Source: Frigoribacterium sp. JB110
GTDB lineage: Bacteria; Actinomycetota; Actinomycetes; Actinomycetales; Microbacteriaceae
Reading direction: 5' to 3'
Length of the DNA stretch: 64,000 nt
Assembly: GCF_900163665.1 (NCBI RefSeq)
Contig: NZ_FUIA01000025.1
Coordinates: 62,001 to 126,000 of the forward strand
Both the position numbers and the translations under genes were made by a program. The notes under the pieces were generated by a model, which did no database searches, was not told the DNA's origin, and saw only the letters and a list, made by a program, of their open reading frames with translations. Shown here piece after piece: positions 62,035-64,000 of the stretch (position 1 is its first letter; every line of letters begins with the position of its first letter).

Positions 62035-62181
62035 GGCACCCTTCGCTGGCCGCACCAACCGCAGATCCGCCGCCCGCGCGAGCCGCGCATCCGGACGATG
62101 CCCCGAATTCCGCCGCTGGAGATCCGGTATTCCTACACAGCTGGGAATGTGTATGGTTGCCAGCGAAGAAAGGACGCCACC

Positions 62182-64000
62182 TTGGCAACAGGCAAGAAGC
62201 TCGTCATCGTCGAGTCTCCGACGAAGATGAAGTCGATCCAGAGCTACCTCGGCGACGACTACGAGGTGCTCAGCTCGGTCGGTCACATCCGCGACCTCGC
62301 GAACAAGCGAGACATCCCTGAGAAGGACCGCGCGGTGTACGGCAAGTACTCGATCGACGTCGACAACGGCTTCGAACCCTATTACGTGGTCAGCGACCGC
62401 AAGACCAAGACGGTCACCGAACTCAAGCGTGCGCTGAAGGGTGCGAGCGAACTCCTGCTCGCCACTGATGAGGACCGCGAGGGCGAGGCCATCGCGTGGC
62501 ACCTGCTCGAGACGCTGAAGCCGAAGGTCCCGGTCAAGCGGATGGTGTTCCACGAGATCACCAAGGACGCGATCCAGGCAGCGATCAGCAACACTCGCGA
62601 ACTCGACATCTCTCTTGTCGACGCGCAGGAGACCCGCCGCGTGCTCGATCGCCTGTACGGCTGGGACGTCTCGCCGGTGCTGTGGCGCAAGGTCGGCAGC
62701 GGCCGCGAAGGGCAGGCGCTCAGCGCGGGCCGCGTGCAGTCGGCGGCGACCCGGATGGTCGTCGACCGCGAGCGCGAGCGGATGGCTTTCGTGTCGGCCG
62801 ACTACTGGGGCATCGATGCGACTGCAGCCAGGGCGGACGACGCCTTCCGCGTCAAGCTCGTGCGCCTCGACGGCGCCCCCGTCGCCGTCGGCCGTGACTT
62901 CGGCGAGGACGGCAAGCTCAAGCGCGCCGTCGTCGTACTCGACGAGAAGGCGGCCACGGAGCTCGCCGCCGCCCTCGAGGCGGCGTCCGCGACGGTGACG
63001 AGCGTTGAGGCGAAGCCCGGCACCCGCCGCCCCTACGCGCCCTTCACCACGTCGACGCTGCAGCAGGAGGCCGGCCGCAAGCTCGGCATGACGGCGAAGA
63101 CGACGATGTCCGTCGCGCAGAGCCTGTACGAGCGCGGATACATCACCTATATGCGAACCGACTCGACCAACTTGTCGGCGCAGGCTGTCAAAGCCTCCCG
63201 CGAACTGGCCGTCGAGCTCTACGGCGACAAGGCCGTGCCGCTGAAGCCGCGCGTGTACGCGTCGAAGAGCCGCAACGCTCAGGAGGCGCACGAGGCGATC
63301 CGCCCGTCTGGTGACACCTTCCGCCGCCCGAGCCAGATCGGCGGCGAGCTCGGGCGCGACGAGAAGCGGATGTACGACCTGATCTGGAAGCGCACCGTCG
63401 CCAGCCAGATGTCCGACGCGAAGCTCGAGACGACCACTGTCACGCTCGAGACTGAGACGGACGGGAAGCGGGCCGAGTTCACGGCATCCGGCACCGTCTA
63501 CACCTTCAAGGGCTTCCTCGAGGCCTACGAAGAAGGGCGCGACGAGACGCGTGCCGACGCCGACAAGGGAGCAGACCAGCAGCTGCCGAAGGTCGAGACC
63601 GGTGACGCGCTGAGCCTCGGCGAGCCCGAGGCGAAGGGGCACCAGACGAGCCCGAAGCCCCGCTACACCGAGGCGACGCTGGTGAAGGTGCTCGAGGAGC
63701 GCGGCATCGGCCGGCCTTCCACCTTCGCCAGCATCATCGGCGTGATCCTCGACCGCGGCTACGTCGTCAAGCGCGGGCAGGCGCTCGTGCCGACCTGGCT
63801 CGCCTTCAGCGTCACACGGCTGCTCGAGGAGCACTTCGCCGAGCTGATCGACTACGACTTCACGGCCAACCTCGAGAACGACCTCGACGCCATCGCCCGT
63901 GGCGAGGAGGAGCGGCCGGAATGGCTCAAGTCCTTCTACTACGGCGGTGAGGGGCACCCCGGCCTGCGCAACATCGTCGACAACCTCGGCGAGATCGACG
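62182..64000 (+). CDS. topA: DNA topoisomerase I (5' part, runs off the window)
   Basis: The frame starts at a TTG (62182) with AAAGGA 7 bases upstream and stays open to the window end, giving 606 residues of a protein of usually 850-950. The Toprim domain (L-V-I-V-E-S-P-T-K, then A-T-D-E-D-R-E-G-E-A-I-A-W-H) is complete, and the catalytic tyrosine lies in Y-I-T-Y-M-R-T-D-S-T. The family-typical S-A-G-R-V-Q-S and Q-E-A-H-E-A-I-R-P motifs are present. It relaxes negative supercoils. The C-terminal region, often basic in actinobacteria, lies outside the window. It follows the tad cluster as in other actinobacteria. Confidence 0.96.
   Translation, partial: MATGKKLVIVESPTKMKSIQSYLGDDYEVLSSVGHIRDLANKRDIPEKDRAVYGKYSIDVDNGFEPYYVVSDRKTKTVTELKRALKGASELLLATDEDREGEAIAWHLLETLKPKVPVKRMVFHEITKDAIQAAISNTRELDISLVDAQETRRVLDRLYGWDVSPVLWRKVGSGREGQALSAGRVQSAATRMVVDRERERMAFVSADYWGIDATAARADDAFRVKLVRLDGAPVAVGRDFGEDGKLKRAVVVLDEKAATELAAALEAASATVTSVEAKPGTRRPYAPFTTSTLQQEAGRKLGMTAKTTMSVAQSLYERGYITYMRTDSTNLSAQAVKASRELAVELYGDKAVPLKPRVYASKSRNAQEAHEAIRPSGDTFRRPSQIGGELGRDEKRMYDLIWKRTVASQMSDAKLETTTVTLETETDGKRAEFTASGTVYTFKGFLEAYEEGRDETRADADKGADQQLPKVETGDALSLGEPEAKGHQTSPKPRYTEATLVKVLEERGIGRPSTFASIIGVILDRGYVVKRGQALVPTWLAFSVTRLLEEHFAELIDYDFTANLENDLDAIARGEEERPEWLKSFYYGGEGHPGLRNIVDNLGEID

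Noticed and set aside
61243..63957. Very long open frame on the minus strand (904 codons) opposite topA
   Set aside because: The + strand has an intact topoisomerase I with all motifs. The opposite frame is Arg/His/Leu-rich with no domain, as expected for shadows in high-GC coding DNA.

Overview
The window is a high-GC, gene-dense actinobacterial chromosome segment. Gene content and order fit a member of the Microbacteriaceae, most likely Microbacterium. This rests on gene order recognised from memory (phoU/senX3/regX3/gpmA, carD-ispDF-cysS-rlmB, DUF3263 followed by a LytR_C-type gene and groL with CIRCE, ponA to ridA to acs to tad genes to topA). No database search was run. I see no transposase, integrase, phage gene or CRISPR array.

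Layout. 1-6.5 kb: two small membrane proteins, a nitrobindin-like protein, a YgfZ-like folate-binding protein, gpmA, and phoU divergent from senX3-regX3. 6.5-15.7 kb: a lipoprotein, carD, ispDF, cysS, rlmB, a DUF4032 protein, an MsmK/UgpC-type sugar ABC ATPase and a DsbA-like protein without its active-site cysteines. 15.7-20.2 kb: tRNA-Thr, msrB, a DUF3263 protein, a truncated LytR_C-type protein, groL with two CIRCE-like operators, an orphan WXG100 protein and tdk. 20.2-33.7 kb: an accessory catabolic locus with a TetR regulator, a GH3 beta-glycosidase, a sulfatase, a PadR regulator, and one operon holding a family-5 ABC importer followed by two more sulfatases. None of the enzymes has a visible export signal, so I infer import of a sulfated glycoside followed by desulfation and hydrolysis in the cytoplasm. 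33.7-43.7 kb: galE, lldR-lldD, a HAD phosphatase, pabA-pabB, a small alarmone synthetase, an OFA-family transporter and a spermidine-synthase-like protein. 43.8-48.5 kb: tRNA-Pro, a metallophosphoesterase, the PASTA penicillin-binding protein PonA, a DUF4177-like protein and RidA. 48.7-56.3 kb: a surface-glycan cluster (GT2, nitroreductase-like protein, flippase-like membrane protein, two pyruvyl-transferase-family proteins, one large membrane protein). 56.5-64 kb: acs, a tad-type secretion/pilus cluster and the 5' part of topA.

The two most notable structural points are these. First, the glycan cluster lies between two direct repeats of about 125 bp (48512-48638 and 56343-56464). The first covers the 3' end of ridA and the second carries a copy of that same gene tail, so the cluster looks like an island inserted into an otherwise conserved ridA-to-acs backbone. 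Second, many genes here have a TANNNT hexamer exactly 6 bases before the start codon, which is the signature of leaderless transcription and helps fix their starts.
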